Shown here in pieces: positions 5,808 to 5,917 of a DNA stretch of 5,917 bases. The DNA lies in the NCBI GenBank assembly GCA_937981945.1, contig CALJNJ010000071.1, positions 1-5,917 on the forward strand, given 5' to 3'. The stretch comes from an uncultured Caulobacterales bacterium. GTDB taxonomy: Bacteria > Pseudomonadota > Alphaproteobacteria > Caulobacterales > Maricaulaceae. The position numbers and the translations under genes were made by a program. The notes beneath the pieces were generated by a model. It did not search any database. It saw only the letters and a list, made by a program, of their open reading frames with translations, and was not told where the DNA came from. The first letter of the stretch is position 1. Each line of letters begins with the position of its first letter.

Positions 5808-5917
5808 ATGAGCACTTTTTACTCAGAAGATCACGAATATATCAAAGTCGACGGCGATATCGGTACGGTCGGCATTTCCGATTATGCCCAAAATGCTCTG
5901 GGCGATATTGTCTTTGT
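5808..5917 (+). CDS. gcvH: Glycine cleavage system H protein, N-terminal part (3' end outside window)
   Basis: GcvH is the small lipoylated carrier that shuttles the aminomethyl intermediate between the P, T and L proteins of the glycine cleavage system. Only 36 codons plus two bases are present of a protein normally about 125 residues long. They are diagnostic: Y-S-E-D-H-E-Y-I at residues 5-12, G-T-V-G-I-S-D-Y-A at 19-27 and A-L-G-D-I-V-F at 30-36, the opening strands of the lipoyl-domain-like fold. The lipoyl lysine would come later and is not in view. The ATG at 5808 follows the gcvT stop by 13 bases, so the two genes are co-transcribed, and gcvP would be expected further on. Confidence 0.95.
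   Translation, partial: MSTFYSEDHEYIKVDGDIGTVGISDYAQNALGDIVF

Noticed and set aside
1..5917. Defence system, mobile element, CRISPR array or other new accessory system
   Set aside because: Almost every base is accounted for by housekeeping genes with intact motifs and short spacers. I saw no repeats, transposase, integrase, toxin-antitoxin pair or abrupt composition change.

Overview
The window looks like ordinary core-genome chromosome from an alphaproteobacterium of moderate GC content. This rests on three things: the ispH-rnhA pairing, the style of the arginyl-tRNA synthetase (close in motif wording to Caulobacterales-type enzymes, as I remember them), and a gcvT-gcvH operon behind a tandem glycine riboswitch. 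I cannot name a genus. I see no insertion sequence, phage gene, CRISPR array, tRNA or rRNA.

Layout. (1) 2-400, plus strand: the C-terminal part of a DUF4197 protein that starts before the window. (2) 410-1818, minus strand: a two-gene unit, ispH (last step of the MEP isoprenoid pathway) followed by rnhA (ribonuclease HI). They overlap by four bases and rnhA starts with TTG. rnhA converges on the DUF4197 gene with only nine bases between the stop codons. (3) 1819-1957: a divergent intergenic region. (4) 1958-2542, plus: a small predicted outer-membrane lipoprotein of unknown function, closed by a hairpin at 2545-2569. (5) 2605-4395, plus: a complete argS. (6) 4396-4648: a 253-base gene-free stretch holding a good sigma70-like promoter, a two-aptamer glycine riboswitch and a hairpin that can mask the gcvT ribosome-binding site. 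(7) 4649-5794: complete gcvT. (8) 5808 to the window end: the first 36 codons of gcvH.

How the parts work together. The glycine-cleavage genes form one regulated unit. The promoter appears to start transcription within a few bases of the riboswitch, glycine sensing precedes gcvT, and gcvH follows 13 bases later with a strong Shine-Dalgarno; gcvP is expected beyond the window. The other genes are unrelated housekeeping functions.

I found no convincing new biological system. The most rewarding items are the riboswitch architecture (leader-linker pairing and a proposed translational expression platform), the TTG-started rnhA coupled to ispH, and the uncharacterised lipoprotein.
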